Numbered from the stretch's first letter, positions 1 to 12,386 are shown. The stretch: 64,000 bases of DNA from Siderastrea radians (GCA_964017195.1 OZ024887.1:2780881-2844880); one strand, 5' to 3'. Program-made: numbers and translations. The notes: generated from the sequence alone by a model not told the origin.

Positions 1-868
1 CCGAGATACCATTAAGACCTACTGCATCGTGTGTAAACACCTTCGCTTACGATTTGTCGGCTCACTTAGCTGACATCCTGTCCCCGTTGACAGGCAAATC
101 AGACTACACAGTTACCAACTCTTCTCATTTTCTGTCTACCATCAGCCATGAGCGAATACAAGAAAACGAAGTCATGGTATCTTTTGACGTAGAATCGTTA
201 TTTACAAACGTGCCGATCGAGGGCGCCGTAAAGGCTGCATTATGCAAACTAGAGAACGATCCCGGTCTTGCCGACCGCAAACCTTACACCTACACAAATT
301 GCCGACCTTTTAAACTTTGTCTTAAGATTCACGTATTTCCAATACAACGGGTCGATTTACGAACAGAAAGACAGAGCAGCCATGGGGAGCCCGGTCTCCG
401 CGGTTATTGCTAACCTTTACATGGAAGAGTTTGAGGAACGGGCGATAGCAACTGCGACCTATAAACCTAAGATCTGGAAGCGATATGTAGATGACACTTT
501 TACAGTCTTAGGTAAAGACTATGTAGACGGCTTGTTACAACGTCCAAACAGTCAACAGCCTACTATTCGTTTTACCATGGAAATCGAGAAGGATAACACT
601 ATCCCCTTTCTCGACACGTCAGTTTCAAGGAATTCAAACGGTCTTCTTACCACCACTGATTACAGAAAGCCCACCCACACTGACCAATACCTAGCCTATG
701 ATTCACACCATCCTCAGTCAGTGACACGTGGTATTGTTAAGTGTCTATACGACCGAGCCAAACACCTCACATCAAAACCATCAGCTATCTCTGAAAAAAA
801 GAAACATTTATCATCGGTACTTGTCTCGAACGGATATCCTTCTTCATTTGTACGAAAGCTCACAAAGG
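1..868 (+). mobile_element. Penelope-like element fragment (reverse transcriptase)
   Basis: Two overlapping frames (54-413 and 268-891) together give the RT core of a Penelope-like retroelement: a palm motif VSFDVESLFTNVP, then AMGSPVSAVIANLYMEEFE, the catalytic RYVDDTF, and the downstream IPFLD and RKPTHTDQYL blocks typical of the family. The reading frame shifts near 285, so the copy is dead. The 5' part lies outside the window. The similarity stops near 868, where an antisense gypsy fragment begins, so the GIY-YIG endonuclease half is missing. Confidence 0.85.
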
Positions 869-1515
869 CTTGTGTCTTTCGGTGTGAGTGATTGAGCCTT
901 GATAGTGCGTCTTCGATGTGCGCTCTTCCAGGACGATAGTCACCTCTGTAGTCATATCCCTGCAATCTCAGAACCCAACATTCAATGCGCGCCAAAGGTT
1001 TGGAGAGTCTGCCAAAAAAAACATAATGCACTTTTTGTGATCAGTTTCAAGTTCAAATTGCGTCCATATACATCAATGTTAACTTGTCGCATGCCCAAAC
1101 TAGAGCCAAGGCCTCTTTCTCTGTTTGTAAGTACCTTCGTTCTACTTCAGTGAGATTCCTGGATGCATACGAGATTGCTCACCATTTCCCGTCCCGAAGA
1201 TAAGTAAACGCCGCGCCTAAACCGTGTGGGCCTGCATCAGCGATGATACGTGTGTTGCAGTCCCCTCTGAAGTACGCGAGTGACCTGGCCTGCGCAACAG
1301 CTCCTTCAACTCTTAAACTGACTCTTCTTGAGCCTTGTCCCAAACAAAAGGCTCATTCTTTCTCAGGAGATTTCTAAGTGGCTCCGCTTCTTGTGCGAAG
1401 TTAGTAAGAGAGTTTTCAGGATACTGGGCAAGCTGAACAAATGACCTGACCTGTGAGGCATTCAGAATGGAGGCTACTTTCTCTTCACTGAGCGTAACAA
1501 CTTATCAGCTCAGAT
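868..1515 (-). mobile_element. Ty3/gypsy retrotransposon fragment (RNase H region)
   Basis: Read on the minus strand, this stretch gives decayed RT-connection and RNase H sequence. Recognisable pieces are a DAGPHGLGAAF block (first catalytic Asp region), a TEKEALALVWACDKL helix, and the terminal YRPGRAHIEDALSRL. Stops and frame changes interrupt it. It directly abuts the Penelope-like fragment on its left, which suggests one element inserted in or truncated the other. There are no LTRs nearby, so it is a remnant. Confidence 0.75.
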
Positions 1516-1955
1516 CACGTCCGAAGAAAGATAGCTTGGCCGGGAGGGCGAAAATGGCATTTTTCCCCATTTAGGGTTAATCTCGTCTCTCTCAACTGTG
1601 TAAGTACAGCATGTGAATTCTTGTCATGCTCGTCATGTAAACATGACACGCTAACTCTCATTACTTGCAAGTAGGTGCGAAGTATTTCCAACTTAGTAGA
1701 CCATAGATAGGATTTGCCCTTTTTTCTGAGCGATTGAATATTACTCAGGGTTAATCCTGCGCTAGATTATAGCCGCATTCCTTGCGTACCGGAATTGCAT
1801 TCTTCTGATTCGGACATCTTCATGAAAACAAAACGGGAGAAAACGCGGGAATGATTGACTACGTGACCGTTTTCGCGGGAAAATGAGCCAACTGAAAGAT
1901 GCTTGTCACATGCACAGTTTCATTTGTTTGATAAATTTTTTTCAAAGGATTCTCC
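1516..1955. other. Non-coding stretch, nothing recognised
   Basis: I see no long open frame, RNA gene or clear repeat between the gypsy remnant and the MITE at 1956. Confidence 0.5.
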
Positions 1956-2309
1956 TTTCATGTCCCAGGGGGGGTATTCCAGATTTCTAGTGACGGGGAT
2001 GATCGAATGGGGGCAAAAATCAAAACCCAACAAAACCCCAAAAAATCCCTGGACTAAAAATTAACTCCCCAAAAAATTCCATGCCGAATTTCCAAGCCTT
2101 AAAATTTCCAGAAAGGATTACATGGTATAACATGAACTACGCAGTCAGCACTACAAAGAATCTTGATATTGTTTTGGATACCCCAAACAATCCCTACTTA
2201 AATTGATTCTCCTACCCAAAAAAATCCCGGAATCGAAAATTTCAAACCCAAAAAATCCTTCGATCATCCCCGTCACTTGAAATCCGGAGTACCCCCCTGG
2301 GTTTCATGT
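1956..2309. mobile_element. hAT-like MITE with 8-bp target duplication
   Basis: A 338-bp non-coding element (1964-2301) has near-perfect terminal inverted repeats of about 43 bp starting CCCAGGGGGGTA. It is flanked by perfect direct 8-bp copies of TTTCATGT (1956-1963 and 2302-2309). An 8-bp duplication with a CAGGG-type terminus is what hAT-superfamily elements leave. No transposase frame is present, so it is non-autonomous. Confidence 0.85.
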
Positions 2310-2897
2310 AAACCGAAAGATACTTTTTTCGACCAAAAGGAATCTATTTACAAATACATCGCAAAAAAAGGGGGGGGGGGGAAGACATCCCAACCCCGGC
2401 CCCGGCCTCGGCTCCGAGTCGGCTTTTTACTGACACTCGCTTTCGTTCCTCAAAAGCTGTGCAAAGGTGTCCTGCATAAAGTTATATTGAAAAGATAAAA
2501 ATATTATGTGTGTAAGCAGTTAATTAAACATAAATTGAACTTAGAATAAGCTACATTTTCTTTCTCTAAAAATTCTCTTTTATTCAGCGGCAACTACATT
2601 AGTTTTATTTAAATACCATCTATCGCTGCGGCAATCGCAATTTTCATTCAACCGTGTGCAATCTTAAGTTTGCTTAGAGTACAACAACATTAACATTGTT
2701 TGTCTAGGTATAATGCAAAAGTTCAATGCGAATAACGTCATTACAAGGTCAATGCGGTCATTATTTGTACAGGTATGTAGGCAAAACACAATTCAAAAAC
2801 GCTGAAATCCTATTTTTAAATGTTTTAGTCCGCGCACATTAAACCCATTAAGATCTACAATTTCTCCCTGACCGTATAAAATCACCAGTGGAACAAA

Positions 2898-3780
2898 ATG
2901 AGTTTGTCCCTCATAACAAGTGAAGACAACTTTCTTAAGAGTTATGATGTATTTCGAAAGAAAACTGAGCAGAATGAGCTGAGTCATCAGATGTTGCAAT
3001 CTCACTTACCGCGACTCCTACAGAATAAAATTTCCGAACGCCAGGAGTTAAATGTATTAAGTGTTGGAAGTTCAGAAGGGGCAATGGATCTGTTAATCCT
3101 GAAAGTGATCAAGGAAGAATTGGCAAAGAGAGACCTCGGACGCCATGTGAAGATCTTCAACTAAGCCATTAAGCCTAACTTAGTTGCGTGCAGCCTGTAC
3201 AGAGCAGCCATCGAAAATCTTGCAAGTCCGCTGGACGATGGAAAAACGGCTTTTGAAATCTGTCAGCAAACCTTTGAAGAGTATCGAGAAAGCCAGAAAG
3301 AACCAGTGAAGTTCGACATCATACATTTCATACACAGCATCTACTTAAACGATATGGAGAAAGCTTTACTTCACTGTTTTGAGAAAGAACTTAGCGACAA
3401 AGGACATATCATTTGTATCGCTACAAGCAGAGATTTTTATTTTCAAGGTGGCATCGAAGCAACGACTACAGTGTGGAATGTACGGTGGTGAGATTCATGA
3501 TGTGGTTGAGAAGCTGATTGAGATCGGCAACAAAAATGGCTGGAAGTATGAAGTGTATCACCACGACATTTCTTACGATGTCACCGAGATATTTGACCCG
3601 CAGTCACCCGAGGGAAACCTGCTACTCGACTTCTTGACAGTAACGGCAAATTTTCGTGAAAAGGCGGACCGACAGCTGGTGGAAGAGACCCTGGCTTTGA
3701 TTAAAGATACAACTGTTGTCAGAGATGGGAAACGATTTGCAGAGAAGAAGGATTCTTTGGTTATCATCCATAAGAACTAA
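2898..3780 (+). pseudogene. Histamine N-methyltransferase-like pseudogene, intronless
   Basis: The conceptual product is about 294 residues, close to the usual length of histamine N-methyltransferase, an S-adenosylmethionine-dependent small-molecule methyltransferase. Family features are visible: an N-terminal SYDVFRKKTEQNE helix, the SAM-binding strand LNVLSVGSSEGAMDL (a G-x-G-like loop reading GSSEG), a WDFIHMIQ-equivalent block FDIIHFIHSIYLND, and a C-terminal LLLDFLTVTANF. The frame is broken twice: an in-frame TAA at 3162-3164 just after the KIFN stretch, and a frame change between about 3440 and 3490. There are no introns. Either it is a decayed retrocopy or a dead member of a naturally intronless expansion. 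No poly(A) tract or target duplication is seen, so retrocopy origin is unproven. Confidence 0.75.
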
Positions 3781-4263
3781 GATGCAGACTTGTGCCTTGA
3801 GGTATTTTAGTTTTGAACTAAGTTAAAGATTTTGAAGTCATTTTTCTAGAACGTGCTCTCCTCAACCCATTGTCTTGCCAGTGTGTTATTACAAGCCTTG
3901 CAAGTTCTGGTGCTTAAAATTAAATATAGTTTAGGGAATTTATGAAATAAAATTATAGCAAATGTACCATTTAGTAACTGTAGGAAATATGAGAAGAATT
4001 TGTTAAATATTGAATGAGATATTTCTTTTCTCTGAAAAGTCAACTTTACGTTTTCCTACTCAGCCATCTTTTTTAGTTTGCACCTAATATTGCATGAAGT
4101 TTAGGTACGGAAAAAGGTGCAGTTTCTATACCCTCGAGCATAGACGTCCTGTGGGCTTGTCACGTGCCTTAAGGTGACTCGATCGAAATAAATGACGCGC
4201 TCTATGCCTCTCTAAAAACTCTAATAACATCGTCATTTCTTACTCGATTGCCTTGAAACTTTC

Positions 4264-5887
4264 GCATTTTATACACAATTTATCGAGGAATAATATGTAC
4301 GTAGATGTACTGTTCGTTAATTTTGCGTGATTTTGCTTTTATTGAACACTACTTTTTTGATAAAATTGCTATTCTAACAAAACTGAGCGCTACGATTTGG
4401 TTTAAACTTCTAGAACCAGCTTATAATAACATCTTACCTTGACTCTTCAAGTTTCCGCAAAATCTTAGGAACAGAAATCGCGGCACAATTTGAACGTCAA
4501 TTTGAACGTCAAAATAACAACCCCAAATGCGGTTTGGAACTAACTACAACCATACATTGAACTTACTTTATCTGGAGTTATTACGCTCTCCAGTCAAATC
4601 TGGAAAGCGCGGGAGCGGTCCAAACTTTGAAGTCCGTCTAGGGTTGTTATTTGGACGTTCAAATTGTGCCGGGATTTCTGTTCCTACGATTTTCCGGAAA
4701 CTTGAAGAGTCAAGGTAAAATGTTATTATAAGCTGATTCTAGAAGTTTAAACCAAATCGTAGCGCTCAGTTTTGTTAGAACAGCAATTTTATGAAAAAAG
4801 TAGTGTTCCGATTGTAATTCACAAGGACAGAATGCCAAACCAAAAATCCAAGTAAATCACATGGGGTAGAGCAGTGCGTGATATAAACGAACTCGACAAG
4901 AAATTCTGATTACGACGATAACAGAGTTTAATTGACAGAGTTCAATGTTCCATACAAGTTCAATTGAGAGCGATACTAAGATGCGGATTGATTCAAGCCA
5001 CGTGCTAGTGCTGTTGAAACGTTTGCGGTAAACCGTATGCAGGTTCGAACTGAAATACAATAGCGAAAATAGAACTAACGTGACTAATACATCTAAGCAT
5101 ACAAGCTAAACAATATATGAAGAAGTTATAGCTAAGATTCGCAATAATGTCCGAATGTAGAAACGTAACATAATCTGCGCATATTCTAATCTTGTAGAAA
5201 GCTAACAAGTGATAAAGCCTTATATGAAGGCTAATTGTGGATAGTAGTTTATGACGAATTAACCCTATAATAAGATAAAACCTAGCCTAGCAAGATAGTT
5301 TCTTAATGTCTCGAGCATGATATGCCAACTAACCAACTCGATATAAACGATATAGAGGCTATCCTGCTAGTCGAGAAAAACAAAACTTAGCAAAAACGAA
5401 TAACAAGGAAAAACTAAGAATTAATCCTAAAAATAAGGAATAGATTACTCACTTTGGTTTGCACACGTACTGCACTAGACTTGACAGAGTAGATGAATAC
5501 CAGTGTAGAAAGCAACTATGGCCCAATGCCGAGTAGAAGTTAACGCAGTGAAGTCTACACTAGAACTGATCTAACTCAGAAATCCCTACGGATACATCTA
5601 ACCAAAAAACACGTGCGCGAAACCTGCGGTTATGACGATTTTTCTAGATCGGACATAGCAGCCGAGTGCTGGTCTACCACAGTAAATAAAATAAGTAACA
5701 CGCGGTATGATATAAAAGATTATTCGATAATATCTAAGTAAAAGTAAGTTCCTGTGGTAAGAAGTGGGGTAAACATCACGTTTCAAAACCAACACCGATA
5801 AAAGCAAAATCACGCAAAACAGTTAATGAACAGTACATCTACGTGTTGACGTACATATTATTCCTCTATAAATTGTGTACTTTTCGT
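4264..5887. repeat. Transposon-like element with ~80-bp terminal inverted repeats
   Basis: The arms 4264-4343 and about 5805-5887 are inverted copies with few differences; both carry GGAATAATATGTACGT and GCGTGATTTTGCTTTTAT. The interior has no convincing protein frame. A second, independent foldback (4344-4808) sits immediately inside the left arm. I read this as a non-autonomous DNA transposon, class undetermined. Confidence 0.65.
4344..4808. repeat. Foldback (palindromic) repeat
   Basis: Left arm about 4344-4500 and right arm about 4655-4808 are inverted copies about 155 bp long, starting GAACACTACTTTTTT and including GAGCGCTACGATTTGGTTTA. A short spacer separates them. The transcript of either strand would form a long hairpin. 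Confidence 0.75.
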
Positions 5888-6730
5888 TGTAATCTACAGT
5901 GCAACAAAGAAGAAAGAAACCAGATAAAAATCACGAAGCAATGAATTACGCATTACTTTGAATATATTAGCATTTACTTGCCAATTGTGAATTTGTAACG
6001 CAACCTTCTCCGCCGTTTCATACATCCTCTTTTTAACGTTAAATCTAAAAGTGTTCCAGTGAATCAATGTTAATAAGACTGAAAAGTAAAATTGGTCACA
6101 TCGTCAAGCACGCGTGTTTAATGTTTTAAAAAAATCTATTGAGCCGTTCTCATGATTTTTGCAAAAGCGCTCAAATTCAAAAATTACCACAAAATTATTA
6201 CACGAATGATCTTAGAAAAACAAGTCGTTCTCGAGATCGCGAACACCAGTTTCAACAAAACTTTCTAGGCGTAAAATAGTAAGTAAAAGACACATTTTAA
6301 CAGTATTTTCTAGCCAGTTCATCAAAGCATTGATTATTTTTCGGTGCATTTACTATTACTAGGCAAAAACTAAGGTTGAAAATGTTTTTGCGATTTAGTT
6401 CAAAACAAACATACAGAATTTTTTTGTTCTTTTATATTTTGTTTGCCATACATCACAGTTTAAGATGCTGGTATTTTCTTACCAAAGTGAAATCTGGATC
6501 GCGCAAAATTTTAATTTTACTGTTTTCGAGGATTTTTGTTTATCGTTGTCATGGAAATATCGATTTTTACAAAATGTAAACCACGCTAAAGTTCAATCCA
6601 AAACCAACAAGTGTTGCAAATTTCACGTTGATCAGACAAGATGAAGACTGTCTAAGACCCGATTTTAAAAGTGAGGTATGGTCCCCTAAAAACTGTATCG
6701 AAACACCTTAAAGGCCGTCTGCGTTGGAGA
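5888..6730. other. AT-rich non-coding stretch
   Basis: Only short chance frames. I see no gene or defined repeat. Confidence 0.45.
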
Positions 6731-6735
6731 CTCCA

Positions 6736-6748
6736 GTTGCTAGACAAC
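6736..6748. promoter_or_regulatory. RFX X-box-like motif
   Basis: GTTGCTAGACAAC fits the degenerate X-box pattern RYYNYY-N-RRNRAC bound by RFX factors. It lies in a locally GC-rich patch about 90 bp before an ATG in strong context (6840-6842). That ATG opens only a 14-codon frame before TAG, so no downstream gene could be confirmed. This is motif evidence only. Confidence 0.25.
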
Positions 6749-7723
6749 GGGAAAGCAAGACGTGTAGGTTGGGTAACCTGTGGTCGACAGAGGTTGCCTC
6801 GCCCCAGTCTTTTAGCTGCCGTGCATCGAACTGTCAAAGATGGCGGCCGCCAGCAGACACCTCTTTGGATTCGTTACTTGCTAGCTAGTACACAAAGGTG
6901 AGCCACTTTACTAATCTGTGTATGAGGCTTATGTAGTTCAAACAATGCATGTTTCTTTTGTCAAAGTACAAAAACTGAATACACAAGTATAAGCTGTGCA
7001 AATTTTTGTGATTGATCGAGGAGCCCTTGAAGGACTTGACTATTATCAAAAGAAAGTTTGCCCTTTTGTAGAAATGTAACCTCACTGAAACTCTTACATT
7101 ACCTGTCAGCACGTTATTTCCGACGTAGAAATGAAATGTTTCTAGGTCAGGCGTTTTGTCTTAAGATTAAGATCATCAGGCTACGTGTAGTTTAAGCAGG
7201 CCCGTAACAAGGCTGAAATAACTGGAGGGGCCGAGCAAATTGGCCTAGTCAAAGCGCCCCCCCCCCCCTCCCCCCCTTTCCCAGTTAAAATAGCATTAAA
7301 AAAATTCATGTCAGATAGAAACTAACACTGTTCAGAATGCCACAGTTTGAGTCGATTTCGTCAAAAAGGACACCTTTATGGGAACATCGTTCGTTGGAAA
7401 TTTGGCCAAAAAGCTGCTTCTTGTTTGCTTTTTCGCTGACAAAGTTGTTGGCAACATCTACCAGAATTGAAGCATCAGCTTTGAAAAATTATTCTTGAAG
7501 TTACAAGGTTTGTTAAAATTCAAACATTTCGACAGCTAATAAGCTACAAATTTCGGACCTGTTTTACCTAACTCTCCTAAATGTTTACGTAGCGTTTGTC
7601 ACTCGATTGGTGAGATAAATATAATTTTATTCCTTAGACTTGTGTTACAACAGCGGGGTTAACGTTTGCAGCAAATACACAGAAGTCGGTTAGATATTAA
7701 AGGTATTAAGGTCCTTCACAGTC

Positions 7724-8371
7724 TTAAGGTGATTCCATTCAATTGCATTGCGCATCCTTTCTGGGCATCCTTTTATGCGTTACTAGCATGCTCACGAACG
7801 CGCACGCATTCAGAACTTGGTAGGTTTCCTATCAAAACTGAGTTGTTCAGAGAAATAAATGGTTGTTTTCTCCTAATTGAGCACAGTGACCCCCATTTTT
7901 TGTTGTATAAATTCAATTGGGGCAGTGTTCCAAACGCAATATAAAACAGTTGGAAAAGATCTATGATCAGATTTTGCACATTTAAAGAAATCCTACCAAA
8001 AAAGCCGTTTAGAGTAGAGGACCGCACATCAAGCTACCGTCGTCATCGTCTACTTTTTGAGTGTCCAGTAAATTTGAAGCTTTTCGGACACGTTTTGTAT
8101 GACACATATGACTACACATATGTATAAAGACATAAGTCAACTTATACATGAAATATCAATCAGCAGTGGAAATATTGAGCATTTTGGCTTCGTGCGGCTA
8201 TTGTCTAAAAAATGCCTTTAAACACTGTATTCATCAGCAGTATACCACTAAAATGAGCACGGTGACCCCCAATTTTTATTGCAATTTTAGAACCTACATG
8301 ACTTTTTGAATAGTTGTGCCAAGTTTCATTACAAATCTATGACAGATTCTTTTACCAGGGGATCACCTTAA
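7724..8371. repeat. Probable MITE with short inverted ends
   Basis: The ends TAAGGTGATTCC (about 7724) and GGGGATCACCTTA (about 8357-8369) are inverted copies. Inside are two diverged direct copies of a GAGCACRGTGACCCCC motif, near 7878 and 8255. No protein frame. Confidence 0.45.
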
Positions 8372-8590
8372 GCTATACTGCCAGGGTAAAGGTGATATGG
8401 GTGAAGAAAGACATTGGTAAGGAACCTGGACAACTGAAATGTATGGTGGGCTTGTAGATTTTTGAAGCCCACTTGCCCAATGGCTAGTGACTCAACTCAA
8501 CAGATGTCGAACGCTATTAGAGGTTGTGAAATTATAAAGGGCACTTTTAACATCAGAAGTCAAGACTGATTGTTGCACATTAATTTGTTT

Positions 8591-9000
8591 TAAGGACGGT
8601 GCCTCCTTTTGTTACTGCGCAAACGTTCTGAGCATCTCGGGATATTCGGGTTTCTTAAGGAATTTGCCCACTAATACAACAATATTTTTGCGTGGTTTAA
8701 GACCGTTTAAGACTATGTGGAAAAAGCAGATCTTAGCAAGGGCTATCAGAACCCAAAAAGAAAATTGGGGGTAACCACGCATTTTTCAGAGATAATTGAG
8801 CTTAAATTTGTAAAGAAATTGCCATACATTCTTTGTATTTTAACACTTTTTTGGACATCTGGTTGATTAATTATCTCTGCAAAATGCGTGGTTACCCACA
8901 TTTTTCTTTTTGGATTCCAATAGCCCTTACCAAGTTCTAATTTTTCCCCATAGTCATAACCTTTGCAAAAATACATCTGTATTAGGAGGCACCGTCCTTA
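8591..9000. mobile_element. MITE with TA-flanked inverted repeats
   Basis: The termini TAAGGACGGTGCCTCCT (8591-8607) and AGGAGGCACCGTCCTTA (8984-9000) are perfect inverted copies beginning and ending in TA, as expected for a Tc1/mariner-type TA target. A second inner inverted pair (about 8736-8800 and 8870-8932) shares GGGTAACCACGCATTTT. The whole element can fold into a long hairpin. No transposase. Confidence 0.7.
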
Positions 9001-10286
9001 ATTATATATTTTTTGGGATATTAATTGTCATGTTTTTTAACTTCCAAAAATTCTGGGGGGCTCGAGCCTCCCCTGCCCCTCCCCCTGCTACATGTACGGG
9101 CCTGGTTTAAGGCTACCTTGTTCCAGCAATGTCCATTCTCCTGCCTGCCGTCAATTTACCGTTTGTACCCTAATAAGCCCCCTCCAGTGGATGGTTAGTC
9201 AGAGAACTTAAAATACCCAGGGCTGAAAGATTGTCTGAAGAGTGGAAAGTTGGGTGATAAGTGAAGAAGTTTTGAGGGCAATTTTTTGTAGTCATTTTAT
9301 AATCCTCCAATTAAAAACGCATACCCTTTGTGGTCAAGGGAAAACAGTCAGTGATGGTCAGGGTATGATTGTAGCTGAATAAATGCAATTTGATTTGTCT
9401 CCTTGATTCAACTGCACCATGATTAGCATATTAAAAACATTAATGAATTGTGTTGTCATTGATGAAAATCAGATGGAGTTCAGGTGAACATTGCCCAATA
9501 CCTGCTGCCTAATTTCATCATTTTATACCGCATCATATGTTATATGTGTATGCATGGAAAGCATATTAAAATTAATCAGAAGCTCATAAAAGCTGGAAGT
9601 TTCTTAGTATGAAGTGTGTAGCCTCGTTCATATCCAGGGGGTACTATATACCGTATTTTCTCAATTAAACGCCCCCAGCGTTTATTTCAAACTTGGCATG
9701 GTGGACCTGGCATTTGTTTAAATAAGCAGTTTAGCTGGGCCTGCCATTTTTTTAAGAAAGCATTATTATTCGTTTTTCTTGGCAGCCATGTACACCTAAT
9801 TGCAATAACGTTCTCATACAAAAATGGAAAAGAGAATAAAGAAAAAAGCCAAATAGGAAATAATTAGCCATGCAAATTATTCCTTTATCTCTTTATAATT
9901 CTCAAAGCAATTATGGATGATGGTGTGATACTTCAGTTTGATATCAAATGAGTTGAAACAAGTTAAAGTGGCCACCTAAAAAACCTTTTGAGCCTTCGGG
10001 GTGAGCTGTAACCCTTTGTCTGAGCAATTCCCTGAATGTAGTTAGCGTACCTAATTTCCTATTTGGGTATCTTCTTTTCAGGGCTCAACAAAAGTCCCGT
10101 CCGGTCGTCCGGTCGTCCGGGACAAGTATAGTTTGAGGTCGGGCAAGTAACTTTTCAGGGTCACTTGCCCGACGGGCAAGCGCCCGGGCAAACCCTCCAT
10201 CAAATTACATTTTAAGTCTGTCAAATAAGTGACAAATAATTAAGCACCAACAGCGTACACAACCGTTAAGTTAAATATCAATCAGT

Positions 10287-11008
10287 CAGGGCTCGAGACT
10301 AATGGCAGCCAACTACTCACAGACTAGTAGAAATTCCGTTTTGGCTAGTGAAAATTTCAAAGCACTATAAGCACCGAATGGAAACCAAACTACTGGGGTA
10401 AATATTGCTTCTGATGATCGGATCGCAAAAGCAAATTGAGTGAGCAAAAAGTAAAACTTATCCGTAGGATATCATAATGTTCGTATGATACTTGTTTTGT
10501 CCTCTCAACGTTTTTCCCTACTAATTCTTGTCTCAGATGGCAACATTTTCTCCGTCATTTCTACGTTCGAACGAAATTAGCCGTCTTCAGAACGTTTCAC
10601 CATTTGTTTCCTTGGAAGGTCCATTAGCCCGTTCATATGATATTTGTCTACACGTTATAGTAGGTTCACACAATTCTTTGGTCTTCTGTTATCGACTTTT
10701 TTTCCATTAATTGCTCCGTTCGTACAATAGTTTCTCTTCCTAGCGTTTCTCTCTACGTAACGTCTTCACAACGTTCTCCGTACGTAAGTGGGTTCGTCGA
10801 TTTATTAGTCTAGCCTTCTCAACGTTTCTTTGTATGTTAGCACGTTCACACGACATTGTTCTGCTCTTCCTTGTGCCTTAATACCTTCGTACGGTAAGTC
10901 GATACTGCTTAGCGTTTCTCTGTACGTTAGTATGTTCATACGGTATTAGTCTTGTCTTCTCTCACTGGCCACTTGGCTACTGACCTGAAAAGTTAGTCTC
11001 GAGCCTTG
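10287..11008. repeat. Inner inverted-repeat element with CTCGAG ends
   Basis: The ends CAGGGCTCGAGACTAA and TTAGTCTCGAGCCTTG are inverted copies. The interior is mostly the degenerate tandem repeat at 10470-10965. Confidence 0.55.
10470..10965. repeat. Degenerate minisatellite, unit roughly 60 bp
   Basis: Successive units repeat the sequence AACGTTTCTCTGTACGTTAG followed by a GTTCATACGGTATTAGTC-like segment and CTTCTC. About eight diverged copies are visible. Confidence 0.6.
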
Positions 11009-12386
11009 AATCTGGTCTGACGTTGTTATAATTTGATTTGTCAGTCAGGCAATCACTTAAAATGACTTTTTCAAAAACGTTAATTGGTTTTGGTAGCAGT
11101 AATCAATCAATTGGTGAAATCCCTCCCTGACCTGTGAATTGGTAAACAAAGTTCAGAGAACATGCGATGAAAACGCTGCTGTAGCTAAAACGGCCTTAGT
11201 TTTGTGCCTAAACTGGAAAGCCTTTTTACAATTTTTAGTAAAAAAACTACCACCTGTTAGCAGATCCTTTATGCATTAGTCTTACAAAGGGTTCTTTTCC
11301 TCATATTGCTAGTATATTTTTTGGCGCTGCCCACCACTGATACACCATATGCAGACAGAATTGAAGCGAGAAAGTGGAGCAAACGTATAAGCTTTTATGT
11401 AAAATCTTGAATGCGTGGTAAATTGCTTCTCAATCTGTGGTAATTGTAATTATACATCAAACAATCGAAGGCCAATTAAGGGTTATAAACGCAAGCATAT
11501 TTTCAGGTTTTTTATGCTCTGAGGTCTGGAAAGATGATGATCTGAGAACTACACTGGTTGGTTTGCACGCGATCAAAATCTGCCGGGATCAAATTTCTTT
11601 TCACAACAAATGACTGCGACAAATGTGCATTTTGAACGTAGTCTGTTACACATTTAGACCAACGTTTTATTTAACCATCAACGTCTTTCAAATTTCCTCA
11701 AGGGTTTTTCTAATTAGCTTAATCCTAAATTAATACGTACTTATTACATGTGCGTTACAAGTAAAACTCTTTAAACTCTGATCCACGCTACCTTAGTGCA
11801 TCCAGTCAGTAAACATAGATGTTACGTACTAGAACAGTATCATGAAATCGACAGGATAGTAAATGTGAACAATCTCCCAAAACGTTCAACAGAAGGAGAG
11901 CGATCACTCATTAAACACTTTGTGAGATCCTTGTCCATGCCTCATGAATTATTAATGAGCATGAGAAATCTGTTTCTTTTTTAACACGGGCAAGTGGGAA
12001 ATTGGCTCGGGCAAGCAAATTCTGTGACTTGCTTGCCCCAAGGGCAAGCTGGAATTCCAATTTTTGTCGAGCCCTGCTTTTCCCTTTTTTTTTTCATTTT
12101 TATATGACAACGTTATTGCAAATAGGTGTATGTTGCCCTTAAATCTTAAGTTTATTATACAAGAAATAAATGTCTGAGGGGCTTATTTACAATAGTGAAT
12201 ACTCTCCTTTATACCTGGCATTTATTCGGGGCCTGGCATTTAATGGAGAAAAATAATTAATACAGTACCTACTACTGTACATATATGTATGAATGTGAGA
12301 CAGACACGTAATTGTTTACGGTAAACCACACACAGCACGAACATTTTTCTCTCCTTTTTTGAAGTTCTAGAATTTTGTGCTGAACC

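Larger units (their letters stand above)
10079..12076. repeat. Inverted-repeat element, CAGGGCTC ends
   Basis: It begins CAGGGCTCAACAAAA and ends TTTTGTCGAGCCCTG. Next to both ends are CGGGCAAG-rich blocks in inverted arrangement. It is flanked by CTTTT on both sides, a possible short target duplication. The terminus resembles hAT ends, but the duplication is shorter than the usual 8 bp, so the class is uncertain. Confidence 0.5.
9655..12265. repeat. Outer inverted-repeat element of a three-level nest
   Basis: Left arm sequence about 9782-9836 (ACACCTAATTGCAATAACGT) reappears inverted at about 12079-12138. Weaker inverted similarity extends outward to about 9655 and 12265. The interior is occupied by a second element with CAGGGCTC ends (10079-12076) and, within that, a third (10287-11008). 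No protein frames were recognised. The nest ends about 120 bp before the SETD3 start codon. Confidence 0.55.

Noticed and set aside
6840..6900. ATG GCG GCC GCC start as a first exon
   Set aside because: The frame ends at TAG after 14 codons and no continuing exon could be found.
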